Assembly (NCBI GenBank): GCA_963931925.1
Contig: OZ007570.1
Coordinates: forward strand, 27,526,304 to 27,590,303
Source of the DNA: Onchidella celtica
Taxonomy: Eukaryota; Mollusca; Gastropoda; Systellommatophora; Onchidiidae
Length of the DNA: 64,000 nt
Direction: 5' to 3'
The position numbers and the translations under genes are program-made. Shown here one piece after another: positions 1 to 12,334 of the stretch. The notes under the pieces are model-generated. The model saw only the letters and a list, made by a program, of their open reading frames with translations, made no database searches and was not told where the DNA came from. The number at the start of each line of letters is the position of its first letter. Within the stretch, counting starts at the first letter, position 1.

Positions 1-128
1 GTGTGGGTGGGTGGGGGAGGAGGGGTGATTGTGTGCGCTCTCTCTCTCTCTATGATAATAAACTGTATTCGTATTCCCAGTTGATAAGAATTTTCCCTTT
101 CGATATTCACATTTGTGTAGCTCATGTG

Positions 129-180
129 CCCCCCCCCCTCTCTCTCTCCCTCTCTCTCTCTCTCTCACTCTCTCTCTCTG
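129..180. repeat. (CT)n microsatellite with poly-C lead
   Basis: A short poly-C run is followed by CT dinucleotides to about 180; a smaller (CT)n lies at 38-53. The surrounding 1-570 shows no gene. Short open frames here only translate the repeat. Confidence 0.9.
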
Positions 181-572
181 CTTTGACAGCCTAACCTAAA
201 GGTTACACAACGCCAAGATGACATCATTAGCCATGTTTAAAGATAAGGAAACCCGGTTCTTTCGGCAAAACATATTAACTGGCATCTTGCCAACCTGATA
301 ATGATACCGAAACACAACTTCGATTTTGAAAGATACTCGTAGTCGGGTTGCCCAGGACAAAAGGATGGATAACCAATCATGCTCGAGAAGTTACTCTATA
401 GTACTCATTAGCAAACCATTACAGATTAAAGTGACGTACTCGTGTCAGTATTAAAACCTGACACCATTAGTTTGGATCATCTCCTGTTCCACAGAGACAG
501 GGAATGGACGTGTCAGATTGGCAAGATAAATGTAAATGGATCGCCAAAAGAAAGGAGGGAGGCAAGGGATCA

Positions 573-632
573 GATGGATGGATGGATGGATGGATGGATG
601 GATGGATGGATGGATGGATGGATGGATGGATG
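573..632. repeat. (GATG)15 tetranucleotide microsatellite
   Basis: A perfect GATG run of about 15 units, with degenerate GATG/GGTG copies just downstream to about 655. It is open in several frames on both strands, which explains the Trp-Met-Asp and Ile-His-Pro repeat peptides; none is a gene. Confidence 0.95.
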
Positions 633-655
633 AGTGGGTGGATGGACGAATGGAT

Positions 656-1316
656 GTTGGCTAAAGTCAGTCCATTAATCTTATAAACAGGCAGTGTATT
701 CAAGGAGCACAAAGAGCTTGAAAGTCCAGATAGAGATGGACTGGATGGACACACCAAGGAACGGACAAAGCAAAAAATATTTTTAAAAGAAATAAAGCTT
801 CAGGCTTCCAACAGTGCCTGGTAAAAGTTCGAAGCGTGCAAATTATTTCATTTTAACTTCACGATTCATTCATTTTAATTTTTCCCTGCCGGAATTCGTT
901 ACATCGTTTTCTTGCTTTTTGTTGCTAGGATAAGGCGCAATATCATGTGTATGTCTGTAAGGCGCAGGAGGGGGGGGGGGTGGGGGCATTTCAACAACGG
1001 AAGGACGAACAGTACTTAGGGGCCGGATGAATGGGTGCGTAAACTAACTTTGTACTTAATGCGGTCGAAATGTTAAAACCGGAATGGAATTGGCTGGTCT
1101 GCCACTGTTAATAATAATTAATTTTACATCGGAGGTGAAGACCACTTCCATTGTAATCGATTCACACATTTATTTATAATTAATACAAATAACACGAATC
1201 CAGTGCCAACCCTAGGGCTAAAGCACTAGCAGAGTAAACTGGAAGTAGGACACGGTGCTCTGAGCCAGATTGTGACATTACTTAATTAGTGGACGGGAAA
1301 AGAAGAAGAGTTTGAG
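656..1316. other. no gene seen
   Basis: Ordinary AT-rich non-coding sequence with a poly-G run near 970-980. No splice-supported coding segment, RNA gene or mobile element recognised. Confidence 0.5.
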
Positions 1317-1670
1317 TTAACAGTGATGATGGGCGTTGGTCATGTTGCTGCTGTTGTCGACCGACGATGTCGAGGATGATAGCATTTTTATTATCCAAAA
1401 GTAAGTTCGCCCACTCTACGGAGTTATAACGTTAAAAATGATGGTGTGGCAATGGCGGGGGTATTAATGGCTATGGTGGTGATTTCTCGGTGGCTGTGGA
1501 GATGATGGTGCTGGCTAAGATGTTGTTCATTGTGGTAGCTAGCGGTGGTGAGATGAAGGCAGAGGTGATGGTGATTATGACGATGGTAATGGTTCTAAGG
1601 GTGTTGACTGATGATGATGATGGTGGTGATGGTGGCAGTTAAGGTGGTGGCGGTGGTGGTGGTGGAGTCT
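1317..1670. repeat. degenerate GGT/GAT trinucleotide-rich tract
   Basis: About 350 bases rich in GATGATGGT, GGTGGTGAT and similar triplets with a strong G/T strand bias. It reads as a decayed trinucleotide array, not as coding sequence. Confidence 0.7.
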
Positions 1671-1921
1671 TCGTTTGAGGTAAATGTCAAAGAGGTAAAC
1701 GAGAGTAGTGTGGTAAGTTCTAATACCAGCCGTGACAAGCTGTCAAAACAATAAAAATCCAGTAAGATAATGTTACTAACACAACAGGCCAGAGCAGAAT
1801 TTAAAATAAAGAACAACATCAACAACAAAATACGTAAATGCACAACAGTTTGAGCTGTAAAGACTGTCTGGTGGTGTAGAAAATGTTGTTGGTGTCCGTC
1901 AGTCTCAAAAGACTATGGGCT

Positions 1922-2227
1922 TATGCTCTGGAAGTCTGTATGCTCTGGAAGTCTGTATGCTCTGGATGTCTGTATGCTCTGGATGTCTGTATGCTCTGGA
2001 TGTCTGTATGCTCTGGAAGTCTGTATGCTCTGGATGTCTGTATGCTCTGGAAGTCTGTATGCTCTGGATGTCTGTATGCTCTGGAAGTCTGTATGCTCTG
2101 GATGTCTGTATGCTCTGGAAGTCTGTATGCTCTGGGAGTCTGTATGCTCCGGATGTCTGTATGCTCTGGATGTCTGTATGCTCTGGATGTCTGTATGCTC
2201 TGGATGTCTGTATGCTCTGGGTGTCTG
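1922..2227. repeat. 17-bp minisatellite, 18 tandem copies
   Basis: Eighteen head-to-tail copies of a 17-bp unit (TATGCTCTGGAAGTCTG or TATGCTCTGGATGTCTG) with no length change between copies. In order the units are A A B B B A B A B A B A, two singletons, then B B B and a final variant. Because 17 is not a multiple of 3, each frame cycles through all three phases, which gives long open frames on both strands with cysteine/leucine-rich repeat peptides. These are shadows of the array. Confidence 0.95.
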
Positions 2228-3589
2228 TATGTTTCAGTCTTGAGCAGCGTCATGTGTGGTTGTACAAGCCTATTCGGGAGTGACAGTCCCTTCCACAGGT
2301 GGTGCAGCCGAGGCAATGCGGACGAAGAGAGGGACCCACGCCCAAATAGACAAACCAGATGTAAAAAAAAAAAAAAAACCATCACATTAATTACCACATT
2401 GTCATTCTCATGTCCATAGGCCTTTGTGTCGCGTATGGAAACGGTAAACTCCCTCACTGTCTTGCTCTGTGCGATACATAATGCTTTTTCGCTTTTACTT
2501 TTGCGCACGCAGGTTTTACTTCTCCAGCAATAAACGACGCACGACCCACTTCCAGCTCATCGCAGACACTGATAATGCCCAACCACTCTCCCCCGGTTAA
2601 CCAGAAAATCTATGTTTCCGTGACGTGAAGCATGATATAGGGCAGCTTGTGGCTTGCCAGCTCGGTGATTGACATGTGCCTTGTCATAAAAACTGTAAAG
2701 CTGTTCAGGTAATGATGAATTGTATAACGGTGCAACACAAGCACGTCACAAGATGACAGGTAGGTGTTACTACTGAAGTCCTAGTCATTTCCATTAAGCT
2801 CCATCAACCCTCGGTGTCAAAATTTCGGGGGACGGAGAAAGAGGGAAAGGACAATTATAAGACCAAAAAAATGGACCAAACAGCCTCCATTACCAAACCA
2901 ATCACTGAGCTCTGCTGTATTTTTTTGGCCTCCCAATATAAAGACCATTTTTTGTAATCTGACATTTTTATTTGTTTGCTTTCTATTTTTTTCTATTTAT
3001 TTATTTATTTAAAAAAAAAAAAAAAACACTCCAGCACTTTGATGTGTCAATTTAAATGATACCATGCGGGGAAATGACGTGTATGGAACCGAGCAGATGA
3101 AAATTGTGTATTAGAAAATGTATGGCGTATAACCAGTTGGAAGATGCTACAACGACGGTGATAAGTGCGCCAACAAGTTCTTTGCTCTATTTTTTTTTTT
3201 TTGCTCGAAGACACTTCTGGGCCATGCTGCTCTAAAAAAGAACAACAAAAAAAAAAATTACAGACAGCGTCCTATGATAATATACAGATAAGCTTTTCCG
3301 TCATACGAGCACGCTCCCTAGGCCGAGAATAAGATCCAGGTCAAAGTTTGATCCAGGTCACTGGTGCACTACCACACTACCACACTACCAGGACACAGAA
3401 TGTCCCTGGTACTAGTGATACATTAAAGCGAATGACACGAAGAAATAAAATTGATGCCTTACGGACAATACTCTTGGCTACCATATCATTAGTCTATCGC
3501 ATGGATGAACGATGGGAAAAGTTACGTAATATGCAAGTGGAACTCATCAATAGGCATTAAGTAGTTTAAAAATATCCCAGAAGACCATG
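2228..3589. other. no gene seen
   Basis: Non-coding, with poly-A tracts near 2362-2378, 3010-3026 and 3250 and a poly-T near 3190. A tiny triplication of CACTAC units sits at 3365-3390. No coding evidence. Confidence 0.5.
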
Positions 3590-3885
3590 GATAAAAAACC
3601 GTTTCATTTCCAAAGCCTCAGATTTGGAATTTCCAGCCTTCACTCTTTGACAGAGATTGACAATTTAATGACCTTTAAACATCGGTTAAAGAGTCATCTT
3701 TTTACACTCTGAATGTTCCAGATTTTCTTTTTTCATTTTATTTTCATTGAAAAAATTGATTTGATGAGTGTGTGCGTGTGTATGATTCAGTCTGGGTACG
3801 AAATAATTGTTGTAAAGCGCTTAGACTTGAAGCCTGGACGTTAATCGGGGTGGAATGCTGTATAAATGCTATGTAAATGGGACTT
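3590..3885 (+). pseudogene. decayed 3' end of a CR1/L2-like LINE
   Basis: Translation with frame breaks gives a trace of the last part of a CR1/L2-type ORF2: a Trp-Asn-Phe segment around 3625, then a segment resembling FKHRLKSHLF at about 3680-3710 before a stop. About 110 bases further comes TTGTAAAGCGCTTAGACTTG and a TATAAATGCTATGTAAAT end, the GCGC-stem tail common in this LINE group. It is much more decayed than the related copy at 33.8 kb. The link to the family rests on eye matching only. Confidence 0.5.
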
Positions 3886-4782
3886 TCCTAAAATATGCCA
3901 ATATTGCATGCACTTCACGGCAACCATCTACACCCATGATCGACCTCAGTAATTATTCATCATCCTTTCTCCATATGTCCCATTCGAGTTTTAAAGTGGG
4001 CTATGTCTAACAGTGCCGTCTAATGGCTAAGGTTCATCTCTCTACCAAAGCACCAACATGATGATGCTAGTACATGTATACACTTTAGGCCCCGAACTCA
4101 ATGCAGCCACTACGGTGACTCTTTGGCCATGAGAGGATCCTTACTTCCGTGATCAGTGTTGGTTCTAGATGTTAGTGCCACCTCTTCTTTACCTAGTCAA
4201 TTAAACGTATAACTTGGTAAGGCAATACAAAAAATTATCAGTGTATTGTCACTGTTAGGTGGCGGCATGACAGTGAGTTCTGCACCTAATGCTGTTCCAC
4301 TGACGTCTGGCCTTTGCACACAACTTCATCATTTTACTTCAGAAGATAACACACTTACGGTGCTGAAGCTTTCCCGCACACCTGCCGATTTTGCACTTCT
4401 TCAAATTGGTTTGCCTAATGTGCGCGCATAAACATGCCGCGGTGGCACGAGCTTTGTCGAGATAACATCCGCTATGTATACGCTGTTTGTTTTTTATCTT
4501 GGGTCCAAGGTTGTTCAAACTTTAATAATAATGTATTATCCCTTCGGTACTGGGAAGGGTAAACGATGGGCTGCGGTGAGAAAAAATTACCTTGGTCAGA
4601 GAATTTGAATTTTGAATTTTGAGTTTGCAGAAATGTGCCTTTAAAACTGTCATTATCTGGAACTAGGAATAAACAAGATAGATAAAAATGATAGCAAAAT
4701 GATGGGATAGAAGGCGACACTGCCAGAAAGGCCCACCAACCACGCGTCATTGATGAGAGAAAACGGAATGCTTAATTAAGAG
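3886..4782. other. no gene seen
   Basis: Unremarkable sequence. An open frame at 4246-4431 has no recognisable domain and no splice context. A small AATTTTGAATTTTGAGTTT repetition lies near 4605-4625. Confidence 0.5.
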
Positions 4783-4983
4783 GTATGTCAGACCAAGGCT
4801 GGCGTAGGTCCGGCCCACACTGGTGGCTCACCACCTAATTATTATGCATCACACTATCTCACAACCCAGATCGCGGAGGTGTGGGCAGTTAGTAGTGTTA
4901 CATTGTATGGTGTGATGCATAATAATCACTCCAGGCGGTGAGCCACCAGTGTGGGGCCTACCCCAGCCTTGGTCTGGCTTACC
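4783..4983. mobile_element. foldback (MITE-like) element, about 200 bp
   Basis: Two arms of about 70 bp are inverted copies. The left arm carries GTATGTCAGACCAAGGCTGG, then CCCACACTGGTGGCTCACC, then ATTATTATGCATCACAC. The right arm on the opposite strand carries GTAAGCCAGACCAAGGCTGG, the same CCCACACTGGTGGCTCACC and the same ATTATTATGCATCACAC. A loop of about 50 bases lies between. No open frame. This is a non-autonomous terminal-inverted-repeat element or an old palindromic repeat. I could not see a clear target-site duplication, so the superfamily is unassigned. Confidence 0.75.
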
Positions 4984-5305
4984 CCTAAGAGAGTAAACCC
5001 ACGACAATTATTAATGTGAGCAGCTTCATTAGTGACACTGTAATGTTTTTTTTATTTTTTGTTTTGTTTTGTTTTCGTTCTTTTTGTTTTTGCACATCAT
5101 GAGATAAATAATTAATTTTGACAGCAGTGACAGCTCTAACCCCGATCTTTTGGTGCATCTTTACGGCATATGGTCGCCCGTGAAAATCCACAGACAGTTG
5201 GAGGTCGGATTTTACCGCATTCTCACTGAAATATTACAATTCATGCAAAAACATCTGCACCGGGGTGGGAATAACGGATACCGGTATAAAAACAGTTTTA
5301 ATTCT

Positions 5306-5327
5306 CTCTCTCTCTCTCTCTCTGTCA

Positions 5328-5380
<53 letters not shown>

Positions 5381-5400
5381 GCACGCACACACACACACAC
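5306..5400. repeat. compound (TC)n (AC)n microsatellite
   Basis: TC dinucleotides run into a long AC tract with a few GC interruptions. Poly-Leu-Ser and Cys-Val frames on each strand are artefacts of it. Confidence 0.95.
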
Positions 5401-6316
5401 ATTAATTTGGGCCACGTGCCCATGATGGGGTGGTGTATGTACGGTGAACGTTTTTGTGAAGTGTAAGGATTAAGGTTAGGTTTAAGTTTGGCCAGTCGGC
5501 CATAATAACTGAATTGGCCGCGGCACGTTTTTCGGAAATTGGCCACAAATTAATCATTAAAAAAAGCCTGTTGTGAGTTTTGATCACGTGACTCAAATAA
5601 CCTCTGGCAAAATCATTACAATCTCGGCATGCACTTTCCATATTCTGTTCAGCAACAACACTGTAAATTACCTATAACACTGCCCTCAGGCATGGGAGTT
5701 TGACTGAACAGCGCACTCTCCAAAGCTAATTTGAAATGGCCACAAAGATTCGCAAGACCTTTCAAGGCATCGGGAAAACGACCGCAGTTCCCAAATGGTC
5801 GATACCACTTCCTGACAATCCGTGTGGGTTTTATTGTTACCATGAAAATTGCATCACTGTGAAGTCATTGGACGCAATGGGTACTTGTCTTTGCCCCCAC
5901 TTGTAATTTGTACTTGTATCAGCCCATTCTTTATTCCTCTCCGATGTGCCCGCATGGCCATTAATTTTTATTGAATTCCTTTTTTTTTCTTTCCAGTTCT
6001 TCTGGTTCGGATGCAAGAATTGTCATTTCCACATCAATAATTTAACACGAGCAAATGCAAAATAGAGGAGAAATGGCTCTTTACAACGAGAAAACAACCA
6101 ACACATTGGCAACTAAGCGTGCCATGAGTGTGTGCATAAAAACTGTCCAGAAAAGGTGAGTAAATTAGCATTGATTTCGCCTTGCGGGCAAACATAATGA
6201 TGAAAGAAACTTCATTCAGGTCTGTAACAGTTGATGCAAATTTCAGCACGTTATGATGGGGAGAGTCAGATGAACTGATCGTCTACCCCTTAAAAAACGA
6301 AACTGTCTCGAACTGT
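5401..6316. other. no gene seen
   Basis: No supported gene. A minus-strand open frame at 5649-5843 is continuous but shows no domain and no convincing splice pair. Confidence 0.4.
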
Positions 6317-6829
6317 TGTAGAAATAAATAACAGGATCCGATGAACAATTAATACTAACTTTAATAACTGTAAACACGAGCTGATATCCACAAGTTACTT
6401 ACACCTAGCAGGGAAGGCACTATAATATATCTGACCACGACTAGATTTACACCTACGACCTGCATCCATGGTTTGCACACCCTATCCTACTCGCCTGGCC
6501 CTCCTTATATATATTCTGTCCAGGAACGTTCAGGAAGCGGCTTAACCGCCCCATAAGCGCGAGACAGACCTAGATCGTTCGGGACACATACCAGCCACCC
6601 AATCGTACACAGACACGTCACAGAATTACATCACTCAAGGTCGACCTAGCGTAATCTCGGACACTGCCGTACCTTCTAGATTTTCTAGACATTCTACAGT
6701 GAAACAAACAAACCACATCAAAGAAAAATACCGGCCTTGCTGGCGAGAGGGGGGAGGAAGGTCGCCGAGTGAGACTCGCCAAGCGGGGGGGTGAGAAAAT
6801 ATCGATCGTCCTACTAGTGGGACGCTACA
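6317..6829 (-). mobile_element. possible solo LTR
   Basis: On the minus strand the segment begins TGTAGCGTCCCACTAGTAGG and ends TTTATTTCTACA, giving a TGTAG/CTACA terminal inverted repeat and TG..CA ends. A TATATAAGGAGG box sits inside at about 6505-6518 on the same strand, where an LTR promoter could be. No matching second LTR or internal region is in the window and I see no target-site duplication. It could be a solo LTR or chance; low confidence. Confidence 0.35.
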
Positions 6830-7261
6830 AGGTCACATCCGGCAGCGGGGAAAATCTCATCAGACGTAATTTTTGTCATTTCGACGTGTGTTTCCGTAAT
6901 GCTTTAAAGTGTTAAACAGTCTAGGGCAGGGACTTTTTTTTTTTTTTAGGTAAGTATGTCTGATGCAGGTATTTGATAATGCATGAAAATAAGTAAAAAA
7001 GAAAACAAAACTTCACGAAAATAACAAAAAACAAATGAATAAACCTCCCTTTAGACCTCAAACATTCCTGTCCATGATATATAAATTAAGAATGTATAAC
7101 CAGAACAGCTATATTCATGGCTGACTGCGTTTGAGACATGAATTTCTTTCAAATTTACTCATCGGAACTCCAGCATGCATTTTTTTTACAGGTTCCTAAA
7201 GCAAAGTATCTCTATTTCATTGAAATCATATCCCAGCTCACATTTTTTCGTTCCAGTGAGA

Positions 7262-7510
7262 GCAAACGATGAAATTAACGCTTGAAATGGCCAGTATCCC
7301 TCGGCTGGAGGACTTTCTTCATTTTCATTTCATTTTATTTTATTTTCGTGCTTATTTCATTTTACTTCCGTTAAATGCCTTATTTTCGTTTTGTTTGCCT
7401 TCACCCTCATTGTCATTCAAAGCAAATGATGAAATTGAGGCCTGAAATGGCCAGTATCCATAGGGGGCAAGATTTTTTATCTAAAGAAAGTCATTTCAGT
7501 TATTTTATTC
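7262..7510. repeat. diverged tandem duplication, 160-bp offset
   Basis: The stretch from AGCAAACGATGAAATTAACG (7262) recurs 160 bases later as AGCAAATGATGAAATTGAGG (7421). Both continue with TGAAATGGCCAGTATCC and then a TTTCATTTTATTTTCG-like tract, so the unit includes the start of the neighbouring T-rich array. Confidence 0.7.
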
Positions 7511-7680
7511 TACTTTATTTTCGTTTTTGTTTTTTCTACTTTATTTTCGAAATTAGTTTATTTTATTTTCGTCTTTTAGTACATTTTATTTTCGTTTTTT
7601 CAGTGTATTAAAATTCTATTTAAGTTTTTACTATATTTTATTTTCGTTTTTAGTTTACTCTATTTTCGTTCCCATTTTCA
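7320..7680. repeat. degenerate TTTTATTTTCGTTTTTAGT array
   Basis: The motif TTTATTTTCGT recurs at least eight times with variable TTTAGT spacers, on one strand only. It behaves like a decayed AT-rich minisatellite. Open frames rich in Phe and Tyr here are repeat products. Confidence 0.7.
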
Positions 7681-7999
7681 TTTAACACCTCAATGCCTGA
7701 CATAAAGATTCTATAACCAGCGACCGGAACATGATAATTTTAGGGGAAATAAAACGCACTCAGAACTCTTGGCGAAACTGCAGCCAATCTATCATTAAAT
7801 ACTAGTGAAGACACCCAGTGAGACGGACCAGCCCCTGCAGACCCCCAACCCACAGTTTGGACACCCCTGCATTAGATCAAGTGTTGTTTTACTTTCTCTG
7901 ACGTGCATGCACCTTTCTCGCGCCCTTTTTTTTGTGTTTTTTGTTTTGGTTGCACGTGCAGGATGTGCTGCTGGGAGTCGTGTCGACAGGTCAAGGAGA

Positions 8000-8002
<3 letters not shown>

Positions 8003-8050
<48 letters not shown>
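8003..8050. repeat. (CT)n microsatellite
   Basis: Nearly pure CT tract. Further CT/GA tracts follow at 8347-8404 and 8667-8706. Open frames across them encode poly-Ser/Leu or Arg/Glu runs and are not genes. Confidence 0.95.
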
Positions 8051-8346
8051 GGTGTTTTCTCCAGTTCCTTCACCACCGCTTCCGTAGCGGCGGATTACAA
8101 CATATTACTATTTATTTTCTCACGCCAATTCTTCTATCCATTGTTTTTTTTCTCGAAGGTTCCATTCCGTTTGGGGTTAACAGGGACATTTATTCATTCC
8201 CCCTTCCCCGCTCTCAGCTGTGCATGGTGGTGGCCAGTGGGTAACAGCTTCACACCCCCCCCCCCAACCCCCTTTTGAATATATTATTGACTTCTTGTTT
8301 CCGCCTTTATTTTCTCATTTTGCAGTTCTCTCCGGCTTAAAACTAG

Positions 8347-8404
8347 TCTCTCTCTCGCTCTCTCTCTCTCTGTCTCTCGCTCTCTCTCTCTCTCTTTCTC
8401 TCTC
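8347..8404. repeat. (CT)n microsatellite
   Basis: CT tract interrupted by CG and TG pairs. Confidence 0.95.
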
Positions 8405-8661
8405 ATATTTTCATCCCACCCTAATATAACTGTCTATCTAGCGATACAATAAAATTAAAACGGAACTATTTGATTCCACTCGTGAAATTTAAATTGACCA
8501 AGCTCTGAATACGATACATAAACGACGAATCCAAGTAGACCATGAAAGGCCCAAAGTGTCCGTTGTCGTGTCATGTCGATGCTCTGTAAACCCAAACTCA
8601 AACTCACACCCAGCATAGTGCACGTATGTAGACAGGCATGCGGGCACCTACACACACACAC

Positions 8662-8666
<5 letters not shown>

Positions 8667-8703
<37 letters not shown>

Positions 8704-8706
8704 AGA
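8667..8706. repeat. (GA)n microsatellite
   Basis: GA tract preceded by a short (CA)n; the purine strand is the opposite of the two CT tracts upstream. Confidence 0.95.
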
Positions 8707-9024
8707 GAGTCCTACAATGTTATCATAACGTTTAACTGACACATTTTTACATTCCCAGAGTTACTGCCTCTCTCCACTGCCTGTCAGGCTGCCCTGCCAT
8801 ACAATCTGTATTATTTATACAAACATATCACTTGGTGGACACACTCGGCACAGAGGTGAAGAGATGATTATTTCAGAAATTTCTTGCAGTCGGTGCAATG
8901 TCGAGACAAGTTTCCTGTTTTTTGTCCACCATTTCCAGTATATTGGTAAAATCCCCAAAAGCCACCAAAGATCTCCAAATCCAAGGGTCACCGGACAACA
9001 GTAAATAAAACAAACTAAATATTT

Positions 9025-9264
9025 GTGGGTGGATCTGACAAAACCGGCCTAAAGGTGAAATTTTAAAGAAAATCAAAATAGAATTTATATGTTAAGAAGA
9101 CTTCAAGCAAAGTATTTTCAGTGAATGCAGAAAAATGGTTAATGTTTCATGTCATAAATAAATCTAAATTTCAATGTTAAATGTTTTCTCCCTTTGGAGG
9201 TTTTTTTTTTTTTCTCGGAATTTAGACTTTCACTCTAGGCCTTACTTCATCAGATCCATTCCCG
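9025..9264. mobile_element. foldback MITE, copy 1 of a two-copy family
   Basis: The left end reads GGATCTGACAAAACCGGCCT then AAAGGTGAAAT. The right end, read on the other strand, gives GGATCTGATGAAGTAAGGCC then TAGAGTGAAAG. The ends are thus inverted relatives about 240 bp apart. The interior is AT-rich and non-coding. The copy at 43275-43508 shares both the ends and internal blocks such as GAAAAATGGTTA, in opposite orientation. No transposase is encoded. Confidence 0.75.
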
Positions 9265-12200
9265 TTGGTGTACAAATAATTATAATATTTATAAAAGAGT
9301 GTGAGTGAGGGACTATCCAAGCCATTACAGGATTACTATCATTGTCTTCCTAAGAGGGATCAGGACCAAAAACTTTGAGAATCCCCGCGGAGAGATGTAC
9401 AGTCATACTCATGGGGGTTCCATCGATTTGTTGTTATTGAATAAATATGTGTAATTTTAAACTGTGACACTCACACTGCGACATTCAGATGACACAGTGA
9501 AGAATGGTGCACTTTGTTCTTGGCTCAGAATAAGTTACTTTCTCTCTCTCCCCTCCTACAACATATATAAAAGCCGTCCTTATGAAGTCAAAGGGGGTCT
9601 TCCGGAGGTGTTATGATCAATGATTTCTGACTTCCGACTGGCTGATGAACTGTCCAATCACCACGTAAATGACCTAGATTCAACCATCAGGAATTTCGGA
9701 CTACATTATGACTTCCTGTTGACGAAATTTACATAATTTTTTTCTCGCACATTAGGTGATGGACCATCCTTAAACGTTGAGGATGCGTACTACTCTGACT
9801 CACTGACTTCAGATCGATTGTGTGAGCATGTAATAGGACTAAACTACAGAGATGTTCAGATGCTAGTACTCAGTGGAAAATTGCCGACCTTCCTGGCTAC
9901 GGGGCACCAATAAGAACTGCGCATTTTGTTATAATAAAATTTCTGACATTTTCCTACAACTATTTGAACTCAGTTTCTATTTGAAAACACTTCTGATAGA
10001 CACAGACCGCTGGTAAAAATAACAACATTGTACTCTGATGAGTTGTGTCAATACGTCGTCAGAGAGATGAGTCAGAAACTGTGCAAATATTATACGAAGT
10101 GTCATGTCACGGACGGGTCGGAGCCTGAAGACTTGGTGCATTGTGCAATGGAATGACACATAATATCCCTGGGCACTAAACTGGTCCGTGGGCGTTATAT
10201 ATCCTGAACATTGATTAGTGTGTTGAGGATGTGAATCTGACAAGTCTTTGAAAGAACTTTGACTTGGATTTTCATGGGTCGCAGCTAATCCAGAATGGAT
10301 TCGCTAGGAGGAACTAAAAACACAATAAAATGCTTCGGTGTTTGGTGGCCTTTCCTTTAAGCTGCTACATTCGCAAGAACCGATAAAATCACCATTTGGT
10401 ACAAGGGCAAAGTAAAGCAAAGTAAAGCCCCGACCCCATTCTGTCCATGTTTCTCTTAATCTGTATGACTCTCAAACAATATTTTAGTATACACAGATCG
10501 CAGTTTCCGCAGTGAATAACAGCTCTGACATGTCCTAAAGTGTGTTTCTTGTTTCACCAGTCACTAAGCACACATATGACATGGTAACAGAAAGTTTCAA
10601 TGTGGGGAAACGTAAATCATGTTAGAAAGGAAGTAAGGTCTCCAGCGTAACCATGAAAGGCTTTTTAACCACTACAGAATATCATACTGCTCACTGAGAG
10701 ACGTAAAGGTGTACATGGGCATATTTTCAAAGGTCTTGAAGTTCGCTATATTATGTTCCATAGTTTCGTTGATTTTGAGCCACAACTGAGTTGAACAGAA
10801 GAAAGACTTAGTGTTTCGGCATTTTTAGCCCCCCCCCCCCAAAAAAAGACGTATTTTCGTCTAGTAATGTACTAATAACAACAGTTAAAGTGACAGTAGT
10901 AGTAGTAGCAGTAGCTGTAGCAGCAGTAGTAGTAGTAGCAGTAGTAATCTGGTGCGGGTGCATCGAAGAAGAAGAAGAAAAAAAAACGCTTCAGGGGAGC
11001 AAAATGAAACGAAGTTGGTGAGGTGGGGGTGGAGGTAAAAAACTTCTTACTATACTTTAAGATCAAGAAGAAAGACCACTGAGAACACAAAATAATGTCA
11101 TTCCCCCAGCTGAATGAAAAATGCAAGCACAGTCCCTTTCCTCAAACTTAAATCAACATTCAGGAGGCTGGACTACTGAATAATAATGCAGTTTCACAAC
11201 TGGGTAAAACAGGACGGAATAATTATCATCATGCTGCTCATAATCTGCACTCATGCACTTACTTTCCGCTTGTTTTTCTGAATACAAAAGCGCTACCTGG
11301 ACAATAACCCACATTGTTTTTTTTCAAAATGCATTGTTGAGTGCTTGTTATCACTTCCCTCTTGGCTGTACTCAGTGAATAGCTTTGTGCGTTCTCTATT
11401 TCAACGGCCTGAGTGAACAGAAGCACATTCATGATTTATTCAGGATATCCTGTCCATTTATTGTCTATTGTTCGTGTGCCGTACTGGACAATCAACACGG
11501 TTGTTTTCATAAAGTGTGCCATCCAATAACTAGGATACATTATGGCGATCAGAAGTAAAGCATTTATGTCTGCATTGTAGGTATTTCGAGGCTCTGCGGT
11601 ACGGTAAACTCTTAAAGATTGTGTGCAGAACACCCCCAAAAGATAATTTGTATAGTTCTGCAAACACGTTCCCTTTGGTCGTTTACTTTGCTCACGTTTA
11701 TGTTAAATATTATGCACTATTATGTGCACGGCCTGCGCACTTCGGTGCCGGTCAAACAAAACCCATTTTGGAGATTTATAGATCTTGATAAATCTGAAGA
11801 ATGTTGTTTGCTTCTTTCGTCATTCACTGACGTGAAAGAAGAAGCGGTGTGTACGTGGTCTCGGCACTGAATTTAATGCTTAAAATACGAAAGAAGAGCT
11901 CAAGATATAACATTTCAATGTTGACGGAGGAATGTGTAAACATAACAGACATAGTATATGTCCACAAACTGGCTTTATTACCACAATATCGACGGGGTAT
12001 CAATCAAAACGTTCATTTCATGCCAAGAAGGCAAACAGATGAGAAGATCGACAGATGGATACATCCGAAAACGGCAGGGGAGAAACATGCAGAACTTTAA
12101 AAAAATAATGATTTACAAATCAGGACTACATTATTCCAGGGTAAACGAAGGTGGTCCCATTCCCCACCCCTGCCCTCGTAAGGCTAGGCCCACACTGGCA

Positions 12201-12334
12201 ACTTGCTGTCGTGTCGTAATTTCCAGCTTGTATCGACTCTGCAATGTTCCCGTGTCTGGAGTCAGTCGCCTGGATTAAAAAGAAAATGCGACGCGACTCG
12301 GACTACAACGTTTACTATTCCGCGGGTACAGGGC
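9265..12334. other. 3 kb with no gene seen
   Basis: Sequence of mixed composition with a trinucleotide CAGTAGTAG patch near 10897-10945 and a poly-C/poly-A pair near 10830-10846. Small open frames (for example 9977-10243 on the minus strand and 11436-11663) show no domain or splice support. Confidence 0.45.

Noticed and set aside
1922..2227. CRISPR-like regular repeat
   Set aside because: Units abut with no unique spacers, and the context is eukaryotic.
1883..2508. Long open frames of 106 to 195 codons on both strands
   Set aside because: They are generated by the 17-bp minisatellite, which is open in every frame. There is no domain or splice evidence.
5649..5843. 64-codon minus-strand frame
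   Set aside because: No domain, no splice pair and no neighbouring exon.
7795..8278. Frames across the 8.0-kb CT tract
   Set aside because: Poly-Leu-Ser or Arg-Glu translations of a microsatellite.
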